Source: Acrocarpospora corrugata | GTDB lineage: Bacteria > Actinomycetota > Actinomycetes > Streptosporangiales > Streptosporangiaceae | Reading direction: 5' to 3' | Assembly: GCF_009687845.1 (NCBI RefSeq) | Contig: NZ_BLAD01000076.1 | Coordinates: 1-64,000, forward strand | DNA: 64,000 nt | Shown here: piece after piece, positions 1 to 7,869 of the stretch | Layout of the letters: every line of letters begins with the position of its first letter | Numbering within the stretch: the stretch's first letter is position 1 | The notes under the pieces: generated by a model | Seen by the model: the letters and a program-made list of their open reading frames with translations, nothing else | Told to the model about the DNA's origin: nothing | Databases searched by the model: none | Made by a program: the position numbers and the translations under genes

Positions 1-161
1 GCCGTACGGACCTGGGCCAGCGCGTCCTCCGCGGAGTCGCCGATCAGGACCGTGACGTCACGGCCGCCCGCGCGTAACCGGTCCAGGACCGGGGCGAGCA
101 GCCGGATGCCGCGCCCGCCCCGCGCGGCCGGATTGACCACGACGACGAGCGGGCCGGCCAC
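1..161 (-). CDS. Diacylglycerol/lipid kinase family protein, N-terminal part (runs off the window)
   Basis: Only the first 53 or so codons are present. The GTG start at 161 shares one base with the TAG stop of tatC (TAGTG), so the two genes are translationally coupled. The translation begins VAGPLVVVVNPAARGGRG, which matches the first beta strand and glycine-rich nucleotide loop (N-P-x-x-x-x-G) of the diacylglycerol kinase / sphingosine kinase catalytic fold. A lipid kinase downstream of tatC is a familiar actinobacterial arrangement. The substrate cannot be told from this fragment, and the rest of the gene lies to the left of the window. Confidence 0.75.
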   Translation of the reverse strand, partial: MAGPLVVVVNPAARGGRGIRLLAPVLDRLRAGGRDVTVLIGDSAEDALAQVRT

Positions 162-1015
162 TAGTCGTCGACCGGGACGCCGGGACCGCCGTCGAGCTCC
201 TCTTCCAGCAGCCTGGCCCGCTGGGCGTCCAGCGCGTCACGCTTGCGGTCGCGGAAGAACATGAACGCCAGCGCCACGTAGAACAGGCCGATCATCGGCA
301 GGCCGAGGGCCAGCATGGTGAACGGGTCCTGGCTCGGGGTGGCGACCGCGGCGAACACGAACATCAGGAACACGACCATGCGCTGGTGCTTGGCCACGGC
401 CGAGTAGCGCAGCACGCCGATAATGTTCAGGAAGGCCATCAGCAGCGGCAGCAGGAACGACACGCCGAAGATGACCAGCATCAGCATCAGGAACGACAGG
501 TAGTCGTTGACGTCGATCAGCGCGATCGCGTTCTCCGGCACGAACCCCAGCAGCAGCGACAGGCCCTTGTCCATGGTCAGGTACGCCAGCGCGGACCCGG
601 ACAGGAACAGCGGCACGGCGATGCCGAGGAAGGTGAAGGAGTAGCGCTTCTCGTTGCGGTACAGACCCGGCGTGACGAACGCCCAGAGCTGGTACAGCCA
701 GACCGGCGCCGACACCACCATGCCGAACATGAAGGCGACCTTCAGGTTGATGAAGATGCCGCCGGTCACGCTGCCGACCACGAGGTTGCACTCGGTGCCG
801 TCGCCCATCTTGTACGCCGCCGGCAGGCGGCAGAACGGGCCGGTCATGAAATCCCAGATCGGGTCGAAGAAGATGAACCCGACGATCGTCCCCGCCACCA
901 CGCCAAGAATGATCTTGACGATGCGGTTGCGGAGCTCACGGATGTGATCCATGAGCGACATGCGGCCGTCGTCGTCACTCGCGGCCGAGGGCGTCGACCG
1001 TTTCAGCAGCGCCAT
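161..1015 (-). CDS. tatC: Sec-independent protein translocase TatC
   Basis: TatC is the membrane receptor of the twin-arginine pathway and exports folded proteins across the cytoplasmic membrane together with TatA. The 284-residue product has the conserved N-terminal MSLMDHIRELRNRI segment (about residues 19-32), followed by about six hydrophobic segments and a charged C-terminal tail. TatC proteins are usually 240-320 residues, so it looks complete. It starts 30 bp after the stop of tatA on the same strand. The last gene of the group, a lipid kinase, overlaps its stop by one base. A short cytoplasmic N-terminal extension of about 15 residues precedes the core. Identification is firm. Confidence 0.97.
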   Translation of the reverse strand: MALLKRSTPSAASDDDGRMSLMDHIRELRNRIVKIILGVVAGTIVGFIFFDPIWDFMTGPFCRLPAAYKMGDGTECNLVVGSVTGGIFINLKVAFMFGMVVSAPVWLYQLWAFVTPGLYRNEKRYSFTFLGIAVPLFLSGSALAYLTMDKGLSLLLGFVPENAIALIDVNDYLSFLMLMLVIFGVSFLLPLLMAFLNIIGVLRYSAVAKHQRMVVFLMFVFAAVATPSQDPFTMLALGLPMIGLFYVALAFMFFRDRKRDALDAQRARLLEEELDGGPGVPVDD

Positions 1016-1045
1016 TGGACGATTCCTGGGCTAGGGGAAGGGAGT

Positions 1046-1366
1046 TCAGTTCTGCTTGTCGGCCTGGGTGGCCCGCAGCTTGGCGTTCTCTTCCTCCAGC
1101 GTGCGCAGCCGGTCCTCGACCGAGGGTGTCGCCGGGTTGGCCGCGGCCGGAACGGTGGGCGGGAGCTGCGCCGGGGGCGCCGGCACGGGCTGCGCCTGCG
1201 CGACGGTCGCGTCCTCGTCCTCTTCGTTCATCTTCTTGGTTTCCTTCTTGAACAGCCGGAGCGACTGGCCAAGAGCGCGGGCCGTGTCCGGAAGCTTCTT
1301 CGCGCCGAACAGAAGGATGACGATGAGCCCGATGATGATCAGCTCAGTGGGTCCCAGGTTAGGCAT
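1046..1366 (-). CDS. tatA: Sec-independent protein translocase TatA
   Basis: TatA forms the size-adaptable conduit of the Tat pathway. The 106-residue protein has a single N-terminal membrane helix (about residues 7-22, ELIIIGLIVILLFG), the FG hinge, and then an amphipathic helix beginning KKLPDTARALGQSLRLFKKE. The acidic, proline/alanine-rich tail ends in a short predicted coiled coil (EDRLRTLEEENAKLRA). ATG at 1366 is preceded by an AAGGAAG ribosome site. A 99-bp gap separates it from the small membrane gene upstream, which could hold its own promoter. A tatA-tatC pair next to pafBC is typical of actinobacteria. TatB is not present in the window. Confidence 0.96.
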   Translation of the reverse strand: MPNLGPTELIIIGLIVILLFGAKKLPDTARALGQSLRLFKKETKKMNEEDEDATVAQAQPVPAPPAQLPPTVPAAANPATPSVEDRLRTLEEENAKLRATQADKQN

Positions 1367-1465
1367 GACACTTCCTTACGGGGCCGAAGATGCACCTGCA
1401 CGTCTCAGCCCGATGGTACGCCGTGCGGACAGTACTCATCACCATGCCCTGCGACAGCATAGATG

Positions 1466-1651
1466 TCATCCTTCGGAAGGACGATTCCCGATCTCTGCGC
1501 GGAGTCTGTTTTGTCCGGGTTCGATCCGCTGCCTGGCCCGGTCGATCTCACGTCCCAGACCGCGCGCCGCGACCAGCACCCGCGCGGTCAGCACCCCGAG
1601 CACGGCCAGCCCGGCCACGCCGAACCCGACCGCGGCATAGATCCAGCTCAT
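1466..1651 (-). CDS. Small single-span membrane protein, function unknown
   Basis: This 61-residue protein has one N-terminal hydrophobic segment (about residues 4-30) followed by a basic, polar tail. I do not recognise a named family. It is judged real because its ATG lies only 8 bp after the pafC stop and the GAGGGG ribosome-binding site overlaps that stop codon, which indicates translational coupling to pafC. Codon use is like its neighbours, with G/C in third positions. It sits between pafC and tatA. It could be a minor Tat- or PafBC-associated factor, but nothing in the sequence shows this. Confidence 0.6.
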   Translation of the reverse strand: MSWIYAAVGFGVAGLAVLGVLTARVLVAARGLGREIDRARQRIEPGQNRLRAEIGNRPSEG

Positions 1652-1659
1652 GACGCCCC

Positions 1660-2601
1660 TCAGTAGTAGTTGGCCAGGGCCGCTTTGGCGGTGTCGGCGA
1701 CCTGCCCGGCCAGCGACTCCGGCTTGAGCACCCGCCCGGAGTCGCCCAGCCGCAGCGCCAGCCGGACCAGCCAGCTCTGGTCGCGGGCCCGCAGGGTGAC
1801 CCGCTGGCGGCCCTCGCCGAGCTCGTGCACGCTCTCCACCGGGTAGTACTCGGCCACCCAGCGGCCCGCGGCGGTTAGCTCAAGCTCCACCAGCTCGTCA
1901 CTCTCGGACGGCCGGAAGACGCCGTCGGTGACGTCGATCGGCTCGGCCTCGGCGGGCGGGTCCACGGGCACGTCGAGCAGGTCGACCGCGAGGATGCGGT
2001 CCACCCGGAACATCCGCATCGCCTCGGCCCGGTAACACCAGCCCTCCAGGTAGTGGTGGCCGTCCACCAGCACCACCCGGAGCGGGTCCACCTCGCGCGG
2101 GGTCACCTCGTCGCGGCCCGGCACGTAGTAGCGGAGCGAGACCCGGCGGCGCTGCCTGGCCGCCGAGGTGACGGTGCCGAGCGCGCCGGGCGCGGTGTCG
2201 ATCTCCACCGCGACCTGGTTGCTGACGGCGGCGGCGCCGTCGCCTGCGGCCTGCTCCAGCTTGGCGATGACCCGGGCCAGCGCCTCGGTCCCGGCGAACT
2301 CGGGCAGCTCGGCGAGCATGCGCAGGGCCACCAGCAGCGCGCTGACCTCGTCCACGCCCAGCTTCAGCGGCCGGGCGATGGTCTCGGCGTTGTCGATCAG
2401 GATCTCGCCGCCGTCCCAGGAGACGTCGATCAGGTCGCCGGGCGTGTGCCCGGGCAGCCCGCACATCCAGACCAGCTGCAAATCGTCGATGAGCTGCTTC
2501 TCGTTCAGCCCGAACAGCCTGGCCACCTCGGGCACCTGCGCCCCGGGATGGGACATCAGATATGGCACGAGGGCCAGCAGCCGGGGCAGCCGGTCGTTCA
2601 C
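1660..2601 (-). CDS. pafC: WYL-domain transcriptional regulator PafC
   Basis: PafC pairs with PafB to activate DNA-damage genes independently of LexA/RecA in mycobacteria; genes in this position are named for the proteasome accessory cluster. The 313-residue protein starts with a winged-helix region (about residues 1-60, with RLFGLNEKQLIDDLQ) and continues with a WYL-type domain (about 140-220, including the SLRYYVPGRDE and VDGHHYLEGWCYRAEAMR segments) and a C-terminal WCX-like extension. The GTG start at 2601 overlaps the pafB TGA as GTGA. The open frame continues much further upstream, but that part is antisense-like low-complexity sequence over pafB and is not credible. Family identification is strong. 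Confidence 0.93.
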   Translation of the reverse strand: MNDRLPRLLALVPYLMSHPGAQVPEVARLFGLNEKQLIDDLQLVWMCGLPGHTPGDLIDVSWDGGEILIDNAETIARPLKLGVDEVSALLVALRMLAELPEFAGTEALARVIAKLEQAAGDGAAAVSNQVAVEIDTAPGALGTVTSAARQRRRVSLRYYVPGRDEVTPREVDPLRVVLVDGHHYLEGWCYRAEAMRMFRVDRILAVDLLDVPVDPPAEAEPIDVTDGVFRPSESDELVELELTAAGRWVAEYYPVESVHELGEGRQRVTLRARDQSWLVRLALRLGDSGRVLKPESLAGQVADTAKAALANYY

Positions 2602-3539
2602 CGCAGGGCTCCCTTCAGGCGCCGGATGACGGCCTCGCGGGCGTCCGGCGGATCGATCACCTGGGCGTCGGCGGCCAGGCTGGCGATCCACCCGGCCAGC
2701 CGCTCGGTGTCGGTGAACGCCAGATCCACCTCGTCCCATTCGGCGCCGGGCCTGACCTCCCTGGCCAGGTGCCGCAGCCCCTGGCAGGTGCCGGGACGGA
2801 CCCGGAGCAGGGCGGTGCGCTCGGGGAACTCCTCGCGCGCGTAGCCGACCTGGGCGCGCAGGTCGATGCCGTCGGGCACCACGACGGCGCCGGGCCGCCC
2901 GACCGGGCTGACCGCGCCGGCGATGCGGCTCAGCCGGAACACCCGGGTGTCGTCGCGGCCCCGGTCGTGACCGACCAGATACCACCGGCCGCGGCGGCTG
3001 ACCACGCCCCACGGCTCCACCACCCGGCGCAGCACCGTCTCGCTGCCGGAGGAGCGGTAGTCGAACGAGACCGCCCGCCGGTCCCTGACGGCCTCCCAGA
3101 GCGTCGGGAAGGACGCGTCCCTGGTGTCCACCCGCAGTTCCAGCGGGCCCTCCACCAGGTCGGTCTCCACGCCGCCCGCCTTCAGCTTGAGCATCGCGCC
3201 GCTGGCCGCCTCGGCCAGGTTGGCCCGCTGCCAGACCTGCGCGGCGACGCCCAGCACGGCGGCCTCGTCGGGCTCCAGGGTGATCTCGGGCAGCTCGTAC
3301 GCCTGCCGGACGATTCGGTAGCCCGGATCGTCCTCCCACGGGTCCTTGTTGACCTCGATCGGGATGCCGATCTCGCGCAGCTCGTTCTTGTCCCGCTCGA
3401 ACATGCGCTGGAAGGCTTCGTCGTTGTCCGGGTCGTATCCCGGGACGACGTGGCGGATCTGCTCCGCGCTCAGCGGACGCCGGGTCGAGAGCAGGCAGAT
3501 CACCAGATTGAGCAATCGCTCGGTCTTCCGCCGGGACAT
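2598..3539 (-). CDS. pafB: WYL-domain transcriptional regulator PafB
   Basis: First gene of the pafBC pair. The 313-residue protein has an N-terminal winged helix (MSRRKTERLLNLVICLLSTR, then helices to about residue 70) and a WYL domain (about 150-225, with SFDYRSSGSE, PWGVVSRRGRWYLVGHDR and FRLSRI), followed by a WCX region. ATG at 3539 is preceded by a strong AAGGAGGGGAGG site. PafB and PafC have the same length and are probably an old duplication. The neighbouring plus-strand gene starts only 21-45 bp away, so the two genes are divergent with almost no room between them. PafBC is known as a heterodimeric or fused activator of DNA repair genes; whether it serves this role here is inferred. 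Confidence 0.93.
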   Translation of the reverse strand: MSRRKTERLLNLVICLLSTRRPLSAEQIRHVVPGYDPDNDEAFQRMFERDKNELREIGIPIEVNKDPWEDDPGYRIVRQAYELPEITLEPDEAAVLGVAAQVWQRANLAEAASGAMLKLKAGGVETDLVEGPLELRVDTRDASFPTLWEAVRDRRAVSFDYRSSGSETVLRRVVEPWGVVSRRGRWYLVGHDRGRDDTRVFRLSRIAGAVSPVGRPGAVVVPDGIDLRAQVGYAREEFPERTALLRVRPGTCQGLRHLAREVRPGAEWDEVDLAFTDTERLAGWIASLAADAQVIDPPDAREAVIRRLKGALR

Positions 3540-3584
3540 AGCCCCTCCCCTCCTTCTCCGATGAAGAACGCTACCCTTTTCCAG

Positions 3585-4655
3585 GTGATCAGATGGCGCA
3601 AGGGCGAGGTCCTGGAGATCAGGCGTGACTGGCCGGGCGCGGTGGAACTGGAGGTGTCCGTCGAGGACGGAACCCGGTGCCGTGCGCTCGCCTATCCCGC
3701 GCTGGTGGGCCGTCCGGAACCCGGCGACGCGGTGCTCCTGAACACGACCGCACTCGCGATGGGCCTCGGTACGGGAGGTTACGCCATGGTGGTGGCCATT
3801 CCGGACCGTTTGCCACAAGATCCGGTCGGTCCCGGGCATCTGGTGAAGGCGCGGTACACCCCGCTGCAGGCCACCGTGCAGGGCGCGGACGAGCAGGACT
3901 CGCCCCACCACGAGCTGCTCCGCGACGCCGACTCGCTGGACGGCATGCCCGTCGTGGTCGCCGACCTGCACTCGGCCCTCACCCCGATCCTGTGCGGGCT
4001 GTACGCCTCCCGCCCCGAGATCAGGGTCGCCTACGTGATGCAGGACGGCGGCGCCCTGCCGGCCTGGTTCTCGATGACCTGCGCCCGCCTCCGCGAACTC
4101 GGCTGGCTGTGCGGCGTGGTGACGGCCGGGCAGGCGTTCGGCGGCGACGTGGAGGCGGTGACCACGCACACCGCCCTGCTGGCCGCCAGGCACGTCCTGA
4201 AGGCCGACGTGACGATCGTGGCCCAGGGCCCCGGCAATCTGGGCACGGGCACCCGCTGGGGCTTCTCCGGCGTGATGGCCGGCGAGGCGGTCAACGCGGC
4301 CGCGACGCTGGGCGGGCGGGCGGTGGCCGCGCTCCGGGTCAGCGAGGGCGACCGGCGCGAACGCCACCTCGGGGTGTCCCACCATTCGCTCACCGCGTAC
4401 GGCCGGGTGGCGCTGGCGCCCGCCGAGGTCGTGGTGCCCGCGCTGCCGGGCGAGTTCGGCGACCAGGTCCGCTACCAGTCGGCCGACCTGGCCTCCCGGC
4501 ACATCCTGGTGGAGGTCTCCGTGGACGGCCTGTACGAGGCGCTGCGCAAGTCCCCCATCCCCCTGTCCACGATGGGCCGGAACCTGGACCAGGATCTGGC
4601 CTATTTCCTGACCTGCGCCGCCGCGGGCCGCCACACCGCCACGCTCCTGGCCTGA
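3585..4655 (+). CDS. DUF3866 family protein
   Basis: A conserved actinobacterial/firmicute protein of unknown function, about 356 residues. The segments LGTGGYAMVVAIPDR, ADLHSALTPILCGL, and VAQGPGNLGTGTRWGFSGV fit what I remember of the DUF3866 family. It has no signal peptide or membrane span. The start is uncertain. GTG at 3585 gives VIRWRKGEV, which fits the family N terminus and has a TACCCT hexamer 7 bp upstream, suggesting a leaderless message. ATG at 3561 is in frame but lacks a ribosome site. It is divergent from pafB and is followed 41 bp later by a phosphoesterase gene in the same direction. Confidence 0.8.
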   Translation: MIRWRKGEVLEIRRDWPGAVELEVSVEDGTRCRALAYPALVGRPEPGDAVLLNTTALAMGLGTGGYAMVVAIPDRLPQDPVGPGHLVKARYTPLQATVQGADEQDSPHHELLRDADSLDGMPVVVADLHSALTPILCGLYASRPEIRVAYVMQDGGALPAWFSMTCARLRELGWLCGVVTAGQAFGGDVEAVTTHTALLAARHVLKADVTIVAQGPGNLGTGTRWGFSGVMAGEAVNAAATLGGRAVAALRVSEGDRRERHLGVSHHSLTAYGRVALAPAEVVVPALPGEFGDQVRYQSADLASRHILVEVSVDGLYEALRKSPIPLSTMGRNLDQDLAYFLTCAAAGRHTATLLA

Positions 4656-4696
4656 AATACCAGCTCAGCGGGGGTGTGGCTCCTAGCATCTGGCGA

Positions 4697-5638
4697 ATGA
4701 ACGCAAGACGAGGAACGGCGTCGGGGCGGTACTCCCGCATCGCCGTACATTTCGGAAACGCCAGGCGGCGGGCGCTGCTGGGCGCGGCCCTGCTGCTGGT
4801 CCCGGGGTGCGCGGGGTCGAGCGCGGACGCCGAGCCCATCCCGAGCGAGGCCGCCACCGTGGCGGGGTCGGCGGACGGCGAGGTCAAGCCGGTCGGCTTC
4901 CTGGCGGTCGGCGACGCCGGCACCGGCGGGCGGGCCCAGCGCCGGGTGGCGCGGGCGATGAAAAGGTGGGCGGCCAACCGCCGGGTGGACGCGATCATCA
5001 CGACCGGCGACAACGTCTATCCCGACGGGCAGCCGGACAAGATCGAGGGTGTGCTCACCAAGCCGTACGCGGACCTGAAGGCCCCGATCTGGGCCTCGCT
5101 GGGCAACCACGACGTGCAGGCCGGGCACGGGGACGAGCAGCTGAAGGCGCTCGGGCTGCCCGTGCCGCCGTTCGCGAAGCGGCTGCCCGGGGCCGAGTTC
5201 CTGTTCCTGGACGCCAACCGCGACCACCCCGAGCAGGCCGGCTGGCTGGACCGCCAGCTGTCGGCGCCGGGCCCGCGGCTGCGGGTGGTGGTGTTCCACC
5301 AGCCCGCCTGGTCGTGCTCGCTGCACGGCTCGACCGCGGCCGTGGACAAGTACTGGGTGCCGATCCTGGAACGCCACCGGGTCGCCCTGGTCCTGAACGG
5401 CCACGACCACAACTACCAGCGTTTCATCTCCCCCTACGGGGTCAACTACATCGTCACCGGCGGCGGCGGGGCCGGCCTCTACCCGATCAAGTACGGCTGC
5501 CCTGGCCTGCCCAAACGGGCCGCCGCCCGCAAGCGCCACCACTTCCTGGCCGTCCAGATCACCGGCGACGACACCCTGAACGTCTCCGCCATCGGCCCGA
5601 AGGGCAAGACCTTCGACTGGGCGGTGATCACGCGCTGA
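4697..5638 (+). CDS. Secreted purple-acid-phosphatase-like metallophosphoesterase (probable lipoprotein)
   Basis: The 313-residue protein carries the ordered metallophosphoesterase motifs: GDAG (about residue 77), GDNVY, GNHD, VVFHQP and NGHDHNY. This spacing and the Y residues resemble tartrate-resistant (purple) acid phosphatases, which bind two metals and hydrolyse phosphomonoesters. Residues 20-38 form a hydrophobic stretch ending in LVPGC, a slightly non-standard lipobox, so export and possibly lipid anchoring are likely; the extra 20 basic residues before it could reflect an internal start. It ends 11 bp inside the convergent DUF3291 gene. Substrate is unknown. Confidence 0.85.
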   Translation: MNARRGTASGRYSRIAVHFGNARRRALLGAALLLVPGCAGSSADAEPIPSEAATVAGSADGEVKPVGFLAVGDAGTGGRAQRRVARAMKRWAANRRVDAIITTGDNVYPDGQPDKIEGVLTKPYADLKAPIWASLGNHDVQAGHGDEQLKALGLPVPPFAKRLPGAEFLFLDANRDHPEQAGWLDRQLSAPGPRLRVVVFHQPAWSCSLHGSTAAVDKYWVPILERHRVALVLNGHDHNYQRFISPYGVNYIVTGGGGAGLYPIKYGCPGLPKRAAARKRHHFLAVQITGDDTLNVSAIGPKGKTFDWAVITR

Positions 5639-6071
5639 CGGGGTCGTAGAACTCCTTGAAGGTGAACGCCTCCGGGCCGGGCCCTCCGGTCCTGAGCCGC
5701 TCCAGCCGGGCCATCCCCTCCGCCAGGTCGGGAAGCTCCCCCTCCGGCACCCACCACATCACGCTGTACGGCACCGCGATCCGCTGGAACCACTCCCGCC
5801 GGCGCTGTAACACGGCCAGATGCCGGGACCGGTAGACGAAGTTCCAGAGCGCCTCGCGCGACTCCCAGACCGAGAAGTTGATCACGAGGTCGTCCCCGTA
5901 GTCGTGCTGCACGGTGTCGGTCGGATCCTCGCCGCCCTTCAGCCGCCAGACGAAGCCCGGCGCGGCGTCGGAGAGCACGTTGGTGGGCTCCAGCAGGGCG
6001 ACGAAGTCCGCCAGCTGGGGGGAGTCGAGAGGGGCGAGCAGGTGCGCGACGTTCAGCTGGGCCAGATGCAT
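5628..6071 (-). CDS. DUF3291 domain protein
   Basis: A 147-residue soluble protein with the features of DUF3291, an ABM-like (antibiotic monooxygenase-type) alpha/beta fold: LAQLNVAHLLAPLDSP at the start, then VINFSVWESREALWNFVYRS and VMWWVPEG. The catalytic role is unknown. Its 3' end overlaps the phosphoesterase 3' end by 11 bp, tail to tail. Upstream, a near-consensus promoter (6078-6106) ends six bases before the ATG, which predicts a leaderless transcript. It is likely to be expressed apart from the regulator gene whose end overlaps this promoter. Confidence 0.82.
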   Translation of the reverse strand: MHLAQLNVAHLLAPLDSPQLADFVALLEPTNVLSDAAPGFVWRLKGGEDPTDTVQHDYGDDLVINFSVWESREALWNFVYRSRHLAVLQRRREWFQRIAVPYSVMWWVPEGELPDLAEGMARLERLRTGGPGPEAFTFKEFYDPVSA

Positions 6072-6077
6072 GGCACC

Positions 6078-6106
6078 AGCATTCCCAGCGCGGCCCTCTA
6101 TGTCAA
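6078..6106 (-). promoter_or_regulatory. Promoter for the DUF3291 gene, leaderless
   Basis: On the minus strand TTGACA (6101-6106) is followed after 17 bp by AATGCT (6078-6083). Transcription would start at or next to the ATG at 6071. The -35 box overlaps the stop codon of the upstream regulator, and the stretch before it (about 6107-6122) is strikingly AT-rich for this genome, like an UP element. Confidence 0.55.
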
Positions 6107-6732
6107 TTCTTATTAATTTTAGAAACGACCACGCAGCACTCCCCCGGCCGAGGGTCCAGTCCGGCGGTCGCGCCGTCGCCCAGCAGGCCCTGGCAGAGCG
6201 ACAGGTTCATCGAGCACACCAGCAGCGGATGCTCCCCGGCCAGGACGTGGAAGGGGCAGTTGCGCAGCCGCAGCACCCCGTCCTCCTCGTAGGGCTCGTA
6301 GCCCTGGCGGGCCAGCAACTCCCGTACCGAACCGGACTGGTCGCCGGCGGCCAGCTTTCGCCCGGCCCGCCGCGCCGCCTCCTCGGCCAGCTCGTCGCCG
6401 CCGAGCAGGTCCACCACTTCGGCCAGGATCAGCGCCAGCGTGCGGTAGTCCCGGGGCGGCAGGCTGACCAGATGCTCGGTCCCGGACCGCCGGTACGCCT
6501 TCGCCGGCCGCCCGCTTCCCGGCCCGGTCCGCTCCCCCAGCCGCTTGAACTCCGCCGTCAGCAGCCCCGCGTCGACCAGCTTGTCGAGATGGAAGGCGGC
6601 CAGCCCGCGGGCCACCCCGGCCGCCTCCGCCGCCTCCGCCCGCCCGACCGGGCGGCCCTGGGCGGCCACGAACCGGTACAGCTCCCGCCGCACCGGGTCC
6701 CCGAGCAGGGCCACCGCCTCATCACTGTCCAC
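6103..6732 (-). CDS. ArsR/SufR-like winged-helix regulator with C-terminal cysteine cluster
   Basis: This 209-residue protein has an N-terminal winged helix (about residues 5-75; AVALLGDPVRRELYRFV, then GVARGLAAFHLDKLVDAGLL as the recognition region). The C-terminal domain has five cysteines at residues 159, 173, 180, 199 and 200, within NCPFHVL, LLVCSMNLSLC and GECCVVV. This layout resembles SufR-type regulators, which bind an Fe-S cluster and control Fe-S assembly or redox genes; the cluster is inferred, not shown. The last five codons (KINKN) are AT-rich because they overlap the promoter of the next gene. No DNA target can be assigned. Confidence 0.78.
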   Translation of the reverse strand: MDSDEAVALLGDPVRRELYRFVAAQGRPVGRAEAAEAAGVARGLAAFHLDKLVDAGLLTAEFKRLGERTGPGSGRPAKAYRRSGTEHLVSLPPRDYRTLALILAEVVDLLGGDELAEEAARRAGRKLAAGDQSGSVRELLARQGYEPYEEDGVLRLRNCPFHVLAGEHPLLVCSMNLSLCQGLLGDGATAGLDPRPGECCVVVSKINKN

Positions 6733-6755
6733 AGCCGGAGTGTACGGAAATGCCA

Positions 6756-6788
6756 GAGCCCTCCTCCCCGTGAAGGGAAGGAGGGCTC
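6756..6788 (-). terminator. Intrinsic-type hairpin after the FKBP gene
   Basis: Arms 6756-6765 and 6779-6788 pair perfectly over 10 bp, with a further C/G triplet inside. It sits 12 bp beyond the FKBP stop and before the next gene start at 6732. No clear U-tract follows, as is common in GC-rich actinobacteria. Confidence 0.6.
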
Positions 6789-6799
6789 CGGACCGTCGA

Positions 6800-7837
6800 T
6801 CAAACCGCGCCGAGCACGTCCACCACGAACACCAGCGTGTCGGTGCCCTTGATGCCGGCCTGCGCCTGGCCTTCCTTGCCGTAGCCCAGCTCCGGCGGGA
6901 TGGTGATCACGACGCGGCTGCCGACCGGGACGCCGGTCAGGCCCTGCGACCAGCCCTTGACGACCTGGTTGAGGGCGAACTGGGTGGCCTCGCCACGCTT
7001 CCAGCTGGAGTCGAACTCCTGGTCGGAGCCCCAGATCTTGCCGGTGTAGTGCACCATCACCGTCTGGGTCTCCTTCACCTTCGGGCCGTCGCCCTGGATG
7101 ACGGTCTTGACGACCAGGTCCTTCGGCGGCTGCTCGGTGGTCTTGGTGGTCAGCGTGGGGGCCGACTCGTCGCCCGGGTTGACCAGCTTGACGCCCGCGA
7201 TGCCCGGGTCCTTGGCGCTGCCCACGGCGGCCCTGGCGGCCGAGCCGACCATGTCGATGACCAGCACCTGCGAGGTCACCCCGAAGTCGGTGCCCTGCTG
7301 CTTGGCGTTGTCGATCATGGTCGGGTCCAGGCTGTCCTTGGCGATCACCACCAGCACCCGGCCGCCCGGCTTCAGGCCGACCAGACCGTCGTGCAGCACC
7401 TTCGGCAGGTTCTGGTTGACCGGCACGAACTCGGGCGTGCCCTTCTCGTACGCCGAGCCGACGACCTTGTTCTCCTTGCCGTCCCAGGTGTACACGCTGA
7501 CGTTGGCGACCAGGGTGTCACCGTCCTTGGCGGCGGTGCCGTCACCGGCGGCGATCACCCGCGCCGAGGAGTTCAGCGCCGGATTCCCGGCCGGGAAGGT
7601 GACCTTCGGCATGGTGCCGGCGGTCCCGTCGACCTTGATGTTCTTGGCGTCGCCGAGTGGCCCGGACAGCGTCGCGGCGGGCGCGGCCGAACTGGGCGCG
7701 GCCGCGGCGGTGCCGGTGCCTGCGGAGGTGGTGGCGGCGGGCGTGGCGCCGGTGGCGGTCTTCTGGGCGGTGCCGCACGCGACAGCGGTCAGAAGCAGAG
7801 GTAGAGCGGCGGCGGCGATGGCCGTGCGGCGGCGCAT
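6800..7837 (-). CDS. FKBP-type peptidyl-prolyl isomerase lipoprotein with two FKBP-like domains
   Basis: The 345-residue protein starts with MRRRTAIAAAALPLLLTAVAC, a signal peptide with an alanine-rich lipobox and Cys at about 21, then a long Ala/Thr/Ser linker. The C-terminal domain (about 235-345) is a recognisable FKBP: VMVHYTGKIWGSDQEFDSSW, GWSQGLTGVPVGSRVVITIPPELGYG and DTLVFVVDVL. An earlier region (about 90-205) has a degenerate copy of the same pattern (VGLKPGGRVLVVIAKD). It probably folds secreted proteins at the outer membrane face. ATG at 7837 has a GAGG site; the frame extends 17 codons upstream without support. An FKBP gene next to pafA is common in actinomycetes. Confidence 0.92.
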   Translation of the reverse strand: MRRRTAIAAAALPLLLTAVACGTAQKTATGATPAATTSAGTGTAAAAPSSAAPAATLSGPLGDAKNIKVDGTAGTMPKVTFPAGNPALNSSARVIAAGDGTAAKDGDTLVANVSVYTWDGKENKVVGSAYEKGTPEFVPVNQNLPKVLHDGLVGLKPGGRVLVVIAKDSLDPTMIDNAKQQGTDFGVTSQVLVIDMVGSAARAAVGSAKDPGIAGVKLVNPGDESAPTLTTKTTEQPPKDLVVKTVIQGDGPKVKETQTVMVHYTGKIWGSDQEFDSSWKRGEATQFALNQVVKGWSQGLTGVPVGSRVVITIPPELGYGKEGQAQAGIKGTDTLVFVVDVLGAV

Positions 7838-7869
7838 GATGTGAATCCTCAGGAAGACAGCGGGAATCG

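Noticed and set aside
386-1462. Long plus-strand open frame of about 358 codons over tatC and tatA
   Set aside because: Its product is a low-complexity Arg/His/Gln/Val text typical of the antisense frame of GC-rich genes; TatC and TatA on the other strand are clear.
2602-3339. Upstream extension of pafC by about 246 codons
   Set aside because: It is a shifted reading of pafB and gives low-complexity Gly/Arg/Pro sequence; the GTGA overlap at 2601 explains the true start.
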